DNA of 42,896 nt from Chloroflexota bacterium. GTDB taxonomy: Bacteria; Chloroflexota; Anaerolineae; Anaerolineales; Anaerolineaceae. This document shows, in pieces, positions 24,989 through 33,922 of the stretch (its first letter is position 1; every line of letters starts with the position of its first letter). The notes beneath the pieces were generated by a model. It did no database searches, was not told where the DNA came from, and saw only the letters and a list, made by a program, of their open reading frames with translations. The position numbers were made by a program, and so were the translations under genes. The stretch is from assembly GCA_021372725.1 (NCBI GenBank), contig JAJFTV010000125.1:1-42896 (forward strand), read 5' to 3'.

Positions 24989-27490
24989 TTACTTGTCGGA
25001 GGAGTTTTCTGCACTTTTTTGATTCTTTGTTTCTTTTTTCTTGATAGTGCGTTTTTCTTTCTTCTCTGCAACCGGTTCCAGTGCAAGATCCACAACCTGA
25101 TCCATGTGAGAAACAAAGACAATATTCAGGTCATCCCTGACTTTCTTGGGGACATCCACCAGATCTTTTCTATTCTTTTCCGGTAAAAGAACCATTTTAA
25201 GGCCAGAACGATGGGCTGCCAGCACTTTTTCGCGTACCCCGCCTATTGGAAGCACCTTCCCCCGTAAGGTGATCTCTCCGGTCATACCGATATACTTGTA
25301 GATTTTTCGTGACGTGAAAGCAGAAATCAACGCCGAAGCGATGGTGATACCAGCACTCGGGCCATCTTTGGGGATTGCACCTTCCGGAACATGAATATGA
25401 ATATCAAGGCCTTCAAAAATATCCGAATCGATATCCAGATCATCCGCCCGCGATTTGAGATAGGATAATGCTGCCTGGGCTGACTCTTGCATGATATCGC
25501 CAATTTGCCCGGTAATCTGCAAATTCCCTTTTCCATCCATCAAAAGTACTTCAACCGGCATGATCTCTCCGCCATTTTCGGTCCATGCAATGGCTGTTGC
25601 CACACCTATCTCATCCTGATATTCTGCCTCCATCATCAGAAATTGAGGAGGGCCAAGGTATTTTTCAACCTGGGTTTCGGTAATTCGTTTGGGGTAATGG
25701 CGTTTTTCTGATTTCAAGCGGGCAGTTTTTCGAAACAGTTTGCCAATTTCCCTTTCCAGGTTTCGAACGCCGGCTTCATAGGTATACTCACGGATTAACT
25801 TGCGAATTGCAGGTTCTGTGATTTTTACCTCATCCGCTTCGAGACTGCTTTCTTCCAATTGCCGGGCAATCAAAAAGCGTTTCGCTATTTCAAGTTTTTC
25901 TTCCTCGTAATAGCCAGGAAATTCAATGACTTCCATGCGATCGATTAACGCCGGTGGGATAGTGGACAGTGTATTCGCAGTGGTAATGAACATGACATGC
26001 GAAAGATCGTAGTCAAGCTCAAGGTAATGGTCAGAAAATGCTGAATTCTGCTCAGGGTCCAAAACTTCCAGCAAAGCTGAAGCCGGATCGCCGCGAAAAT
26101 CTGCACCGAGTTTGTCAATTTCATCCAGCATAAACAAGGGATTCATCGTCTGGGCACGTTTCATGGTTTGAATGATTCTGCCCGGCATTGCCCCAATATA
26201 GGTACGCCTGTGACCACGGATCTCAGCTTCATCCCGTACCCCGCCCAACGATAATCGTACAAATTTCCGGCCCAGGGCATCAGAAATGGATTTTCCTAAT
26301 GAAGTTTTTCCTGTTCCAGGTGGCCCGACAAAACATAGAATGGGTTGACGAGGTTTTTTCGGTTTCAGGCTGCGAACGGCAATGTATTCCAGAATGCGGT
26401 CTTTGGCTTCCGTTAAAGCGTAGTGGTTATCTTCAAGGATTTTCTTGGCATGATTTACGTCCAAATTGTCGTCGGTGAATTCATGCCAGGGTAGCTCCAG
26501 GATCCAATCAAGGTAGGTTCTGATTATGCCAACTTCAGGTGTCATGGGCGGCATCTGGGTAAGACGCTCAATTTCTTTTTGGGCCGCGGCCGCCGCTTCG
26601 CCGGGAAGTGCTTTTTTCTCCAGTTTGGTTCGGATCTCATTAATTTCCCTGCTCCAGACATCACCTTCGCCCAGTTCATTCTGGATCGCTTTCATTTGCT
26701 CACGCAAATAAAACTCTCTCTGGTTCTTGTCAACTTCGCTTTGAACCTGGGTTTGGATCTTTTCCTCCAGTTGGAGCAGATCAAGTTCCTGAGCCAGCAT
26801 ATTATTCAGAGCCTTGAGCCGTTCCAACGGATTCGTCTTGAGCAACAGTTGCTGGCGATCCGAAAAAGGCAGTGAAATGGCCGTTGCTACCATATCAGCC
26901 AGCCAGCCTGGCTCATTAATATTCATGGCAAATAAATGTGCTTCCTCCGGAAGGCTGCGGTCGAACTGTACACATTTTTCGAACAGATCACGGGTAGCGC
27001 GCATTAATGCTTCAGCATCGTTGTCAATTTGAATATCCTCATCGAACAATCGGCAACGTACCCGCATATACGGTTCGGTCTGGGTGAAATTAATAATCTG
27101 AAGACGGCGTCTGCCTTGCACCAAAGCTGAGCTGTTCCCATCTGGCAGATTGATCAACCGCCCAACGGCCATCTCCACACCGACAGGCAAAAATGAATCT
27201 ACGGTAATCTCCTCGTCTTCAGGGTTATGCAATACCAATGACACCAACGTCTGGTAATTGTATTGAGCCTCCTGAATGGCCAGTAAATTAGGCCCAGGTG
27301 ACACCATAATTGGTGAGATCATTTTTGGAAGAACTATAATGTCGTTAAGAACAAGGACCGGGCTTTCGATGTAACCCTTCGCATTGGGCTCGCTGTCCGG
27401 TATCTGGTAAACCTCTTCTGTACGTTGATGTAATGAGGATGTGATATCCTCAGAATTGTCTCCCCCAGGAAACCAATCACCTGATCTCAT
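24989..27490 (-). CDS. lon: ATP-dependent protease Lon
   Basis: 833 residues: N-terminal LON substrate-binding domain (about 40-240), helical region, AAA+ module with Walker A FVGPPGTGKTSLGKS (about 386) and Walker B LFMLDEIDK, then the protease domain with catalytic Ser in KDGPSAG (about 708) and Lys in RGKVLPIGGVREK (about 753). It degrades misfolded and regulatory proteins in the cytoplasm. The C-terminus is a Lys-rich tail of about 25 residues. Its ATG overlaps the folC stop in an ATGA, so translation is coupled to folC. No CIRCE or HrcA site is visible before the pair. Confidence 0.97.
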   Translation of the reverse strand: MRSGDWFPGGDNSEDITSSLHQRTEEVYQIPDSEPNAKGYIESPVLVLNDIIVLPKMISPIMVSPGPNLLAIQEAQYNYQTLVSLVLHNPEDEEITVDSFLPVGVEMAVGRLINLPDGNSSALVQGRRRLQIINFTQTEPYMRVRCRLFDEDIQIDNDAEALMRATRDLFEKCVQFDRSLPEEAHLFAMNINEPGWLADMVATAISLPFSDRQQLLLKTNPLERLKALNNMLAQELDLLQLEEKIQTQVQSEVDKNQREFYLREQMKAIQNELGEGDVWSREINEIRTKLEKKALPGEAAAAAQKEIERLTQMPPMTPEVGIIRTYLDWILELPWHEFTDDNLDVNHAKKILEDNHYALTEAKDRILEYIAVRSLKPKKPRQPILCFVGPPGTGKTSLGKSISDALGRKFVRLSLGGVRDEAEIRGHRRTYIGAMPGRIIQTMKRAQTMNPLFMLDEIDKLGADFRGDPASALLEVLDPEQNSAFSDHYLELDYDLSHVMFITTANTLSTIPPALIDRMEVIEFPGYYEEEKLEIAKRFLIARQLEESSLEADEVKITEPAIRKLIREYTYEAGVRNLEREIGKLFRKTARLKSEKRHYPKRITETQVEKYLGPPQFLMMEAEYQDEIGVATAIAWTENGGEIMPVEVLLMDGKGNLQITGQIGDIMQESAQAALSYLKSRADDLDIDSDIFEGLDIHIHVPEGAIPKDGPSAGITIASALISAFTSRKIYKYIGMTGEITLRGKVLPIGGVREKVLAAHRSGLKMVLLPEKNRKDLVDVPKKVRDDLNIVFVSHMDQVVDLALEPVAEKKEKRTIKKKETKNQKSAENSSDK

Positions 27491-28932
27491 CCAGCATCCT
27501 TTTTATTCGCTATATGCGACTTGCCTATCCAATTATCCAGATGGATTTCTTCGGATAATTGGAATAATACTTCCCGCGCTGCGGCGGCAATAAATATACT
27601 GCCTGCCACTACTACCGCAGATTCCTTTCCGGCCATTTCCAGAGCGGTTTTTATGGCATTTTCAATCGGTACCACCGCCTTGGCCTGGCAGCCAAACTGG
27701 TAAGCCATATTTACCAATATGTCGGCATCGATTGCGCGTGGATGGATCGATTGTGTTGCGATAACACATTCTACACGAGGAAGCAGCTCCTTAAACATTC
27801 CCCGAATGTCTTTATCCTCAGATGCCCCAAAAACCAGGATGACGGGTTTTCCTGTCAAATAATCGTCAATGGCGAGCCGTAAGCGTAGGGCAGAATCCTG
27901 ATTATGGGCTGAATCGACAATAATTGGAGGAGATTTTCGAAATACTTCAAAACGCCCCGGCCATTCAACCCCGGCAAAGCCCTTTTGGATAGCTTCAGCA
28001 GAGATATTCAACCCACTTTGCCTGGCTACCTGAAGGCCTGCATAAGCAGTTGCGGCATTTTCAATCTGGTGATACCCGAGCAGCGGAATTTCCAACTTGA
28101 TGGGTTCCCAATCCTCTCCCCCATTGGCTGCCATGTACTCGGCAATATATTCCTGCTCTTCCGCAGACCAAAGGAAAAATGATTGCCCGGAAAGCGATCT
28201 GCTATGCGGAGCAAAAAACACATCCCTCCCAACCTGCGTCAATGGGGCATGCCGTTCCTCTGCAATTCGTTCGACCACCCGGCGAGCCTCTTCTTTTTGT
28301 GGAGCCAGTACAACCGGTTTTCCTTCCTTAATAATACCGGCTTTTTCATAAGCAATTTTCGCCAGGGTGTCACCCAAAACATTAACATGATCCAGAGAGA
28401 GTGAAGTGATGACCGAGACGAGCGGATTGACAATATTGGTGGCATCCAGCCTGCCGCCCAGTCCAACTTCGATGACAGCAATGTCCACTTTCATCTGTGA
28501 GAAATACAAAAAACCAATGGCAGTCGTCAGTTCAAATGTGCTGATGCCAGGAGCCTGCTCAATCTGCGGCTTGATCTTGTTGATGGTCTCAACGAATGTC
28601 TCATGTGCAATCGGCTGCCGATTGACCTTAATCCGTTCACAATAATCGTGTAGGTGCGGTGAAGTATAGAATCCAACCTTATACCCGGCTGTTTCCAGCG
28701 CGTTCGCCATCAGCGCCGAAACAGAACCTTTCCCTTTGGTTCCCGCAACATGAATCACCTGGAAATCTTTTTGTGGATTTCCAAGAAGTTCCATAAATGA
28801 CACCATCCTGCCTAAATCAAATTTCTCGGGTGTATATCTGAAAGACCTGGTCAGGCTGTAATCTATAAAGCTGTAAAGATAATCCAAAGCTTCCTGATAC
28901 TCTTTTTCTATATCGATCATGTTCATGTCCAT
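27487..28932 (-). CDS. folC: Bifunctional folylpolyglutamate / dihydrofolate synthase
   Basis: About 481 residues. The ATP loop is VAGTKGKGSVSA (about 62-73), followed by YTSPHLHDYCERI and GLGGRLDATNI, both FolC signatures; the C-terminal Mur-ligase domain has DSAHNQDS. It adds glutamate to folates (and to dihydropteroate if bifunctional). Several ATGs lie close together (28932, 28926, 28920); I give the outermost of the three, and none has a good Shine-Dalgarno. A start at 28983 would add 17 residues of low-quality sequence. The lon gene overlaps its stop by four bases. Confidence 0.94.
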   Translation of the reverse strand: MDMNMIDIEKEYQEALDYLYSFIDYSLTRSFRYTPEKFDLGRMVSFMELLGNPQKDFQVIHVAGTKGKGSVSALMANALETAGYKVGFYTSPHLHDYCERIKVNRQPIAHETFVETINKIKPQIEQAPGISTFELTTAIGFLYFSQMKVDIAVIEVGLGGRLDATNIVNPLVSVITSLSLDHVNVLGDTLAKIAYEKAGIIKEGKPVVLAPQKEEARRVVERIAEERHAPLTQVGRDVFFAPHSRSLSGQSFFLWSAEEQEYIAEYMAANGGEDWEPIKLEIPLLGYHQIENAATAYAGLQVARQSGLNISAEAIQKGFAGVEWPGRFEVFRKSPPIIVDSAHNQDSALRLRLAIDDYLTGKPVILVFGASEDKDIRGMFKELLPRVECVIATQSIHPRAIDADILVNMAYQFGCQAKAVVPIENAIKTALEMAGKESAVVVAGSIFIAAAAREVLFQLSEEIHLDNWIGKSHIANKKDAG

Positions 28933-28992
28933 TCGTTTGTATCGAACGATTTTACACTTCCAGCACTCTTTGTGCAAGGCCAAAGGTATTAT

Positions 28993-29001
28993 TGATATAA
29001 T
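28993..29001 (+). promoter_or_regulatory. Extended -10 promoter of the DUF503 gene
   Basis: TGATATAAT (TGn plus consensus box) ends 18 bases before the ATG at 29020. The leader would be about 11 bases with no Shine-Dalgarno. Confidence 0.5.
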
Positions 29002-29019
29002 TCACCATTGTGAATAAAT

Positions 29020-29337
29020 ATGAAAACCTTTTCATCTAACCAACCTGTTTCGATTGGGATCGGTCTTCTGACGATCTATTTTCATATTCCGGAAAGCCAT
29101 TCCTTGAAGGAAAAGAGAAGCGTCGTCAAACCCATTCTTGCAAAAATCCAAAATGAATTCAAGGTTTCTGCTGCTGAGATAGGGTACCAGGATAACTGGC
29201 AGGAATGTCTGATTGCCTGTACTGTCGTGAGCAGTGAGGCAAAGCACTGTGAAAGTGTTTTACAAAATATCTATCAGTACGGGATGAATAATTTTCCTCA
29301 TGTCGTCATATCTGACCATCATATCGAAATGCTCTAA
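29020..29337 (+). CDS. DUF503 family protein (YlxP-like)
   Basis: 105 residues matching DUF503: IGLLTIYFHIPESHSLKEKR at the N-terminus is the family signature, with LKEKRSVVKPIL and later AEIGYQDNWQECLIACT. Members have a ferredoxin-like fold and are usually found in the nusA-infB-rbfA region, with a suspected role in ribosome assembly. Here it stands away from those genes, ahead of an SDR by 12 bases. The N-terminal ten residues before IGLL are extra. Confidence 0.88.
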   Translation: MKTFSSNQPVSIGIGLLTIYFHIPESHSLKEKRSVVKPILAKIQNEFKVSAAEIGYQDNWQECLIACTVVSSEAKHCESVLQNIYQYGMNNFPHVVISDHHIEML

Positions 29338-29349
29338 AAAGGAGAAGTT

Positions 29350-30141
29350 ATGGATCTTAATTTGAAAGATAAAGTAGCTTTGGTGACCGGTGCCAGTAAA
29401 GGCTTGGGTTTCGAGACTGCCCGCCTGCTTTCTGAGGAAGGAGCGATTCTTGCCATCAACAGCCGTGACGAAAAAAGAATAACCGGTGCGGCGGCGGCTA
29501 TCACACGCCAAACCGGTGGTAAGGTACTGCCGTTTGTTGGGGATGCCTCCAAACCCGATTTTTCGGATAAGCTGGTCAAACAGGTCAACGAACAATTGGG
29601 CAGGCTGGATATTCTCATTACCAATACCGGCGGTCCCCCTTCAGGCAAGTTTGAACAGTTTAGCGATGCAGACTGGCAAAATGCGGTTGAGAGCAATTTC
29701 CTGGCCCATGTGCGCTTGATTCGCTCAGCCCTCCCATTTTTACGGAAGTCACCTTCACCATCGGTGTTGGCCATCACCACGTACGGTGTCAAACAACCCA
29801 TCCCCAACCTGATTCTTTCCACTTCAGTGCGCGCCGCAACCATCGGATTGATCAAAGGATTGGCTCTGGAATTGGGAAATGAGGGGATTCGTTTCAACTC
29901 CATCCTGCCCGGATGGACGAACACGGAACGGGTATCACAGCTTATGCAGGCACGTGCCAGCCTTAATGGAACAACCGTTGAGGCTGAAATGGCTGCCCAG
30001 GCACAATCTTCGCCTTTTGGGCGTATGGCAGAACCATCAGAATTCGCTGCGGCCGCAGTATTTTTGGTATCTCCGGTTGCTTCTTATATCACCGGTGTCA
30101 TGCTATCGGTTGACGGTGGGATGTATAAGGGTTTGTTTTAA
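29350..30141 (+). CDS. Atypical short-chain dehydrogenase/reductase lacking YxxxK
   Basis: 263 residues with a Rossmann fold: TGASKGLG (13-20), a clear NTGGPPSG instead of NNAG, and C-terminal YITGVMLSVDGGM. The place of the catalytic Tyr and Lys is taken by Ser157 and Arg161 in ILSTSVRAATIG, and the usual Ser is Thr143/144 in AITTYGV. Related proteins with SNSVR at this place form a known divergent SDR branch, often misnamed 3-oxoacyl-ACP reductase. Loss of the proton-relay pair suggests a different chemistry or a binding role. GGAG lies before the ATG at good spacing. It sits between DUF503 and the radical SAM gene on one strand. Confidence 0.85.
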   Translation: MDLNLKDKVALVTGASKGLGFETARLLSEEGAILAINSRDEKRITGAAAAITRQTGGKVLPFVGDASKPDFSDKLVKQVNEQLGRLDILITNTGGPPSGKFEQFSDADWQNAVESNFLAHVRLIRSALPFLRKSPSPSVLAITTYGVKQPIPNLILSTSVRAATIGLIKGLALELGNEGIRFNSILPGWTNTERVSQLMQARASLNGTTVEAEMAAQAQSSPFGRMAEPSEFAAAAVFLVSPVASYITGVMLSVDGGMYKGLF

Positions 30142-30172
30142 CGTAATAATATTGGCATTTATTGGAGACTTT

Positions 30173-32062
30173 TTGAACAATCAAAATCAAATATCAGACT
30201 GGCTGGACAAAAATTTACTGCGTGTTGAAAGACCCGGCCGCTATGCAGGTGGAGAATATAATCAAATTATCAAAAACTGGGAGGAAATTCCACTTCACAC
30301 CGCTCTTGTTTTTCCGGATCTGTACGATCTGGGTATCTCCAATCTGGGCATCACCATCCTTTATGATGAGATCAACAAGCGCACGGATGCGCTGGCCGAA
30401 AGAGCTTACGCGCCCTGGCTTGACATGGAAAACTTGCTGCGTCAGGATGGAATCCCGCTCTTTTCACTGGAGAACAGGAAACCCCTTTCTGAATTTGACA
30501 TTGTCGCTTTCACACTGCCCTACGAGACGCTGTATACCAATGCATTAAACATTCTCGATCTTGCCAACATTCCAATTCTTTCCAGAGAGCGTAACGAAAC
30601 TCATCCGCTTGTCATTGCCGGAGGACATGCCGTCTACAATCCGGAGCCGCTGGCGGACTTTATCGACGTTTTTGCCATCGGTGAGGGCGAAGAGATCATC
30701 CATGAAATTCTGGATGTGCATAAACAATGGAAATCGGGCGGTGGCACAAGGGAAGATTTACTGCTGCAAATGTCAGCCATCCCGGGGGTATACATTCCCC
30801 ATTTTTATTCTGCCTCGTATCATGAAGATGGCAAATTTGCTGAATTGACACCTGACCGGCCAGGCATTCCACATAAGATTCTGAAAAGGATTTTACCGAT
30901 CCTTCCACCCCCGCCAACCCGTTTCCTGGTACCGTCCATCGATGTGGTTCACAACCGGATTTCGGTTGAAATTATGCGCGGTTGCTCGCGTGGCTGTCGT
31001 TTCTGCCATGCCGGCATGGTCAACCGGCCTGTTCGTGAACGAAAGGCTTCCGATATCATTTCGGCCATCCATCAATCCTTGACGAACACAGGTTTTGAGG
31101 AAATTGCCCTGTTAAGCCTTTCATCGTCTGACTATACGCAGATCAACGAATTAATTTCCGGGATCAGCCGCCAATACGCTGATCAGCATATACGCATATC
31201 CCTCCCATCTCTGCGTATCGAGAGCTTTTCAGTGGATATTATGGAAAAACTCAAGGAAACCCGTTCCGCCGGGTTCACGCTGGCTCCTGAAGCGGCCACA
31301 GACAGGATGAGAAAAACCATCAACAAGCCATTGGACATTGAACAGCTTCTCTCCACCGCCGAAGAAATCTATCAACGCGGCTGGCCCACCTTGAAGCTTT
31401 ATTTCATGATCGGCCATCCAAACGAAACGATTGAGGATGTGCAGGCAATTGTTGATTTATGCAAATCAGTTCGCGATATTGGTTTTCGTACCATCGGTAG
31501 ACGTGCCAAGCTCAATGCAGGCGTAAGCACCTTTGTCCCCAAACCGCACACACCATTTCAATGGGCGGCCTGTGATACGCAGGAAAGCATCCGGGAAAAG
31601 CAGGATTTGCTGCGCCGGGAGCTGAGAGGGCCTGGCTTGAAATTGAGTTGGACAGACCCAAGAGAAACTCAATTGGAAGCGGTTCTGTCCAGAGGGGACA
31701 GGCGCCTTTCAAAAGTAATCTATTCCGCCTGGAAACAGGGAGCCAAATTTGACGCCTGGCAGGATAAGACCGCGTTTAACGCCTGGGATCAGGCATTTGT
31801 GGATAATAAAATCGACCCGGCATTTTATTCCGGCCGCCAGAGAGACCTGGATGAAGCCTTCCCCTGGGATCACATCGATACAGGAGTAAAGCGCAAATAT
31901 TTGATGCAGGAATACCTCAACAGCCGGCAGGAGATCACCAGTGAGGATTGCGCCACGCAATGCCATGCTTGCGGCATCTTTTCAGCCTTCTCAGAGCTGC
32001 GCAAAGAGAACTCAGTCGATCTTTGGAAATGCCCTGATCCAATCGAATGGAAAGAAGCATAA
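30173..32062 (+). CDS. Radical SAM protein with B12-binding-like N-domain (TIGR03960 type)
   Basis: About 629 residues. The N-terminal part (1-200) resembles a B12-binding fold without an obvious cobalamin His motif and contains VIAGGHAVYNPEPLADF and FAIGEGEE. The radical SAM domain follows, with Cys271, Cys275 and Cys278 in MRGCSRGCRFCHAG (CxxxCxxC) for the [4Fe-4S] cluster. The C-terminal part is a family-specific domain ending in CATQCHACGIF. I chose TTG at 30173 because GGAGA lies four bases before it and homologues start at this point; an ATG at 29879 would lie inside the SDR gene. The DUF2344 gene starts one base after its stop. The substrate of this family is unknown. Confidence 0.88.
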   Translation: MNNQNQISDWLDKNLLRVERPGRYAGGEYNQIIKNWEEIPLHTALVFPDLYDLGISNLGITILYDEINKRTDALAERAYAPWLDMENLLRQDGIPLFSLENRKPLSEFDIVAFTLPYETLYTNALNILDLANIPILSRERNETHPLVIAGGHAVYNPEPLADFIDVFAIGEGEEIIHEILDVHKQWKSGGGTREDLLLQMSAIPGVYIPHFYSASYHEDGKFAELTPDRPGIPHKILKRILPILPPPPTRFLVPSIDVVHNRISVEIMRGCSRGCRFCHAGMVNRPVRERKASDIISAIHQSLTNTGFEEIALLSLSSSDYTQINELISGISRQYADQHIRISLPSLRIESFSVDIMEKLKETRSAGFTLAPEAATDRMRKTINKPLDIEQLLSTAEEIYQRGWPTLKLYFMIGHPNETIEDVQAIVDLCKSVRDIGFRTIGRRAKLNAGVSTFVPKPHTPFQWAACDTQESIREKQDLLRRELRGPGLKLSWTDPRETQLEAVLSRGDRRLSKVIYSAWKQGAKFDAWQDKTAFNAWDQAFVDNKIDPAFYSGRQRDLDEAFPWDHIDTGVKRKYLMQEYLNSRQEITSEDCATQCHACGIFSAFSELRKENSVDLWKCPDPIEWKEA

Positions 32063-32063
32063 A

Positions 32064-32723
32064 ATGCCGCGCATCCGAATCCACCACACCAAAAATCAAC
32101 TCCTGCGATACACCGGCACTCTGGATATGCAAAAATTGTGGGAACGCACTCTCCGGCGGGCTTTGCTGCCGGTGGAGTATAGTCAGGGATTTCACCCGCA
32201 GCCAAGAATTCAACTGGCTTGCCCCTTGCCGCTGGGCATGACCAGCAAATCCGAATATGTCGATTTTTGGCTGGAAAAACCGTATGAGATCGGTGATCTC
32301 TGCGAAAAGATCAACACGGTCAAGCATGATGGGATGGATATACTGGATATTCAAATGATCGATGGAAACCAGCCTTCCCTGCAAAGCCGGCTTGCATCGG
32401 TGATTTATCGCATCACTCTGGCCAGTGAGAACCTACCGGAAAAACTTGAGACAAGATTGTCATCCATGCTGGAAATCGAATCCATCATCCTCGAACGGCG
32501 TGGAAAAAAATATGATTTGCGGCCGCTGATTGAATCCTGTACATTGTCAACAAATCCGCAAAGCAGCAAAACCGAAATTTTTATGACCCTTGCTGCCCGT
32601 CCGCGGGCAACAGGCAGACCCGAAGAAGTTCTCAAGGTGTTGGGCATCGAGCCCGATACCGCACAAATCGAGCGCGAAGAGATCATTTTTGAACCTCTCC
32701 CCTCCTCCCCGGCTGGTTCGTGA
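32064..32723 (+). CDS. DUF2344 / TIGR03936 radical-SAM-linked protein
   Basis: 219 residues: IRIHHTKNQLLRYTGTLDM at the start and EYSQGFHPQPRIQLACPLPLG are the family marks. In many bacteria this domain is fused to the C-terminus of the radical SAM protein; here it is a separate gene one base downstream of it. Its role is unproven; in other genomes it is often next to RNase G (rng), which is not present here. The ATG at 32064 is the only start that leaves the radical SAM gene intact. The tRNA-Arg gene begins 18 bases after the stop. Confidence 0.88.
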   Translation: MPRIRIHHTKNQLLRYTGTLDMQKLWERTLRRALLPVEYSQGFHPQPRIQLACPLPLGMTSKSEYVDFWLEKPYEIGDLCEKINTVKHDGMDILDIQMIDGNQPSLQSRLASVIYRITLASENLPEKLETRLSSMLEIESIILERRGKKYDLRPLIESCTLSTNPQSSKTEIFMTLAARPRATGRPEEVLKVLGIEPDTAQIEREEIIFEPLPSSPAGS

Positions 32724-32741
32724 TAGAATATTCCATTAAAT

Positions 32742-32813
32742 GTCCTCGTAGTTCAATGGATAGAACGTATGCCTCCGAAGTATGAGATTCGGGTTCGACT
32801 CCCGGCGAGGACA
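32742..32813 (+). tRNA. tRNA-Arg (anticodon CCG)
   Basis: All four arms fold: acceptor GTCCTCG/CGAGGAC, D-arm GTTC/GAAC, anticodon stem TATGC/GTATG (two wobble pairs) with loop CTCCGAA, which places CCG at 34-36 after T33, and T-arm TCGGG-TTCGACT-CCCGG. The discriminator base is A and CCA is not encoded. It decodes CGG. A terminator follows directly. Confidence 0.95.
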
Positions 32814-32818
32814 CAGCG

Positions 32819-32848
32819 AAACCGGCTTGTGATGAAAGCCGGTTTTTT
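32819..32848 (+). terminator. Terminator after tRNA-Arg
   Basis: ACCGGCTT and AAGCCGGT form an 8-bp stem with a 7-base loop, followed by TTTTTT. It isolates the tRNA from the hyp operon. Confidence 0.9.
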
Positions 32849-32882
32849 ACATGACAGATATCCGGTCTAATTCGGACTATTT

Positions 32883-32891
32883 TGGTATAAT
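32883..32891 (+). promoter_or_regulatory. Extended -10 promoter of the hyp operon
   Basis: TGGTATAAT (TGn plus consensus TATAAT) ends nine bases before the hypA ATG. There is no Shine-Dalgarno, so the operon message is probably leaderless or nearly so. No -35 consensus at 16-18 bases. Confidence 0.6.
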
Positions 32892-32900
32892 ATTAACATT

Positions 32901-33245
32901 ATGCACGAACTCAGCGTAACCGAAAGCATACTCGATATTGCAACCACTCACGCCATCAAAGCGGAGGCAAAGAAAGTATCCGATATCAACATCGTCATCG
33001 GGCAGCTTTCAACCATTGTGGATGATTCTGTCCAGTTCTATTGGGATATTATCAGCAAGGATACCATTTGTGATTCATCACAGCTTCATTTTGAGAGAAG
33101 AGATGCTGTATTCTTGTGCCAGGATTGCAATAAAGAATTCACACCCGGCCGTGAGATAAAACCTTGCCCAAACTGCGGCAGCATCAATTTGAAAATTCTC
33201 TCAGGAGAGGAATTTTATCTCGACAGCATTGAGATCGTAAAATAA
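32901..33245 (+). CDS. hypA: Hydrogenase nickel incorporation protein HypA
   Basis: 114 residues. The N-terminal MHELSVTE carries the nickel-binding His2 and Glu3; the zinc site is Cys73, Cys76, Cys89 and Cys92 (CQDC, CPNC). HypA works with HypB to place nickel in the large subunit of [NiFe] hydrogenase. It is the first gene of a six-gene operon and follows an extended -10 box by nine bases. HypB starts 8 bases after its stop. Confidence 0.95.
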   Translation: MHELSVTESILDIATTHAIKAEAKKVSDINIVIGQLSTIVDDSVQFYWDIISKDTICDSSQLHFERRDAVFLCQDCNKEFTPGREIKPCPNCGSINLKILSGEEFYLDSIEIVK

Positions 33246-33253
33246 GGAGCACC

Positions 33254-33922
33254 ATGACCACATCCAAAGTTCAAATCATCGAAAAAATATTCAACGCCAA
33301 TGACCAGTTGGCAGCCAACAACCGTCAATTGCTGGATGATAAAAAAATATTCGCCATCAATATGATGGCCTCTCCCGGAGCCGGTAAGACCAGTCTGATT
33401 TTGAAGACCATCCAGCTCCTGGCGCCCAGAGTCAGGATTGGTGTGATTGAAGGAGATACCGCTCCCGTGACCATCGACGCCGATAAAGTGATTGCCGCCG
33501 GCATGCCGGCAGTGCAAATCAACACCGGCGGCGACTGTCACCTGGATGCCGCCATGATGCGCGATGGAATTGCCCAACTCCCGCTGGATGACATTGATCT
33601 GCTGATCGTGGAAAACGTCGGGAACCTGATTTGCCCGGCTGGGTTCAATCTTGGCACCCATTCCAACGTTGTGATTGCCAGTGTTCCCGAAGGGGATGAC
33701 AAACCTTACAAATACCCCAATATCTACCGGGGCATTGACGTTCTGATATTAAACAAGATGGATCTGATACCTTACATCGATTTTCGTCAGGATTACTTCA
33801 GCCAGGGTATTCGCATCCAGAACCCGAAAGCTGAAATCATCCAGGTCTCCTGCCGAACCGGCGAAGGCGTTCAATCATGGTGCGACTGGTTGTCAGCCAA
33901 AGTGAACCAGGTTAAAGGATGA
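33254..33922 (+). CDS. hypB: Hydrogenase nickel incorporation GTPase HypB
   Basis: 222 residues. The P-loop is ASPGAGKTS (about 39-47); GDCHLDAAM holds Cys95 and His96 of the metal site at the dimer face, and LNKMDLIPY is the G4 motif. There is no N-terminal histidine-rich stretch or CXXCGC nickel motif, so it can hand over but not store nickel. Its TGA stop overlaps the hypF ATG. GGAG before the ATG at 33254 supports the start. Confidence 0.95.
   Translation: MTTSKVQIIEKIFNANDQLAANNRQLLDDKKIFAINMMASPGAGKTSLILKTIQLLAPRVRIGVIEGDTAPVTIDADKVIAAGMPAVQINTGGDCHLDAAMMRDGIAQLPLDDIDLLIVENVGNLICPAGFNLGTHSNVVIASVPEGDDKPYKYPNIYRGIDVLILNKMDLIPYIDFRQDYFSQGIRIQNPKAEIIQVSCRTGEGVQSWCDWLSAKVNQVKG

Noticed and set aside
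29879..30172. N-terminal extension of the radical SAM protein from an ATG at 29879
   Set aside because: It would lie wholly in another frame of the SDR gene; the TTG at 30173 has GGAGA before it and matches where the family sequence begins.
33215..33661. Minus-strand 148-codon frame opposite hypA/hypB
   Set aside because: hypB is full length with all motifs on the other strand; the antisense translation is rich in His and Gly as a mirror of hypB codons.
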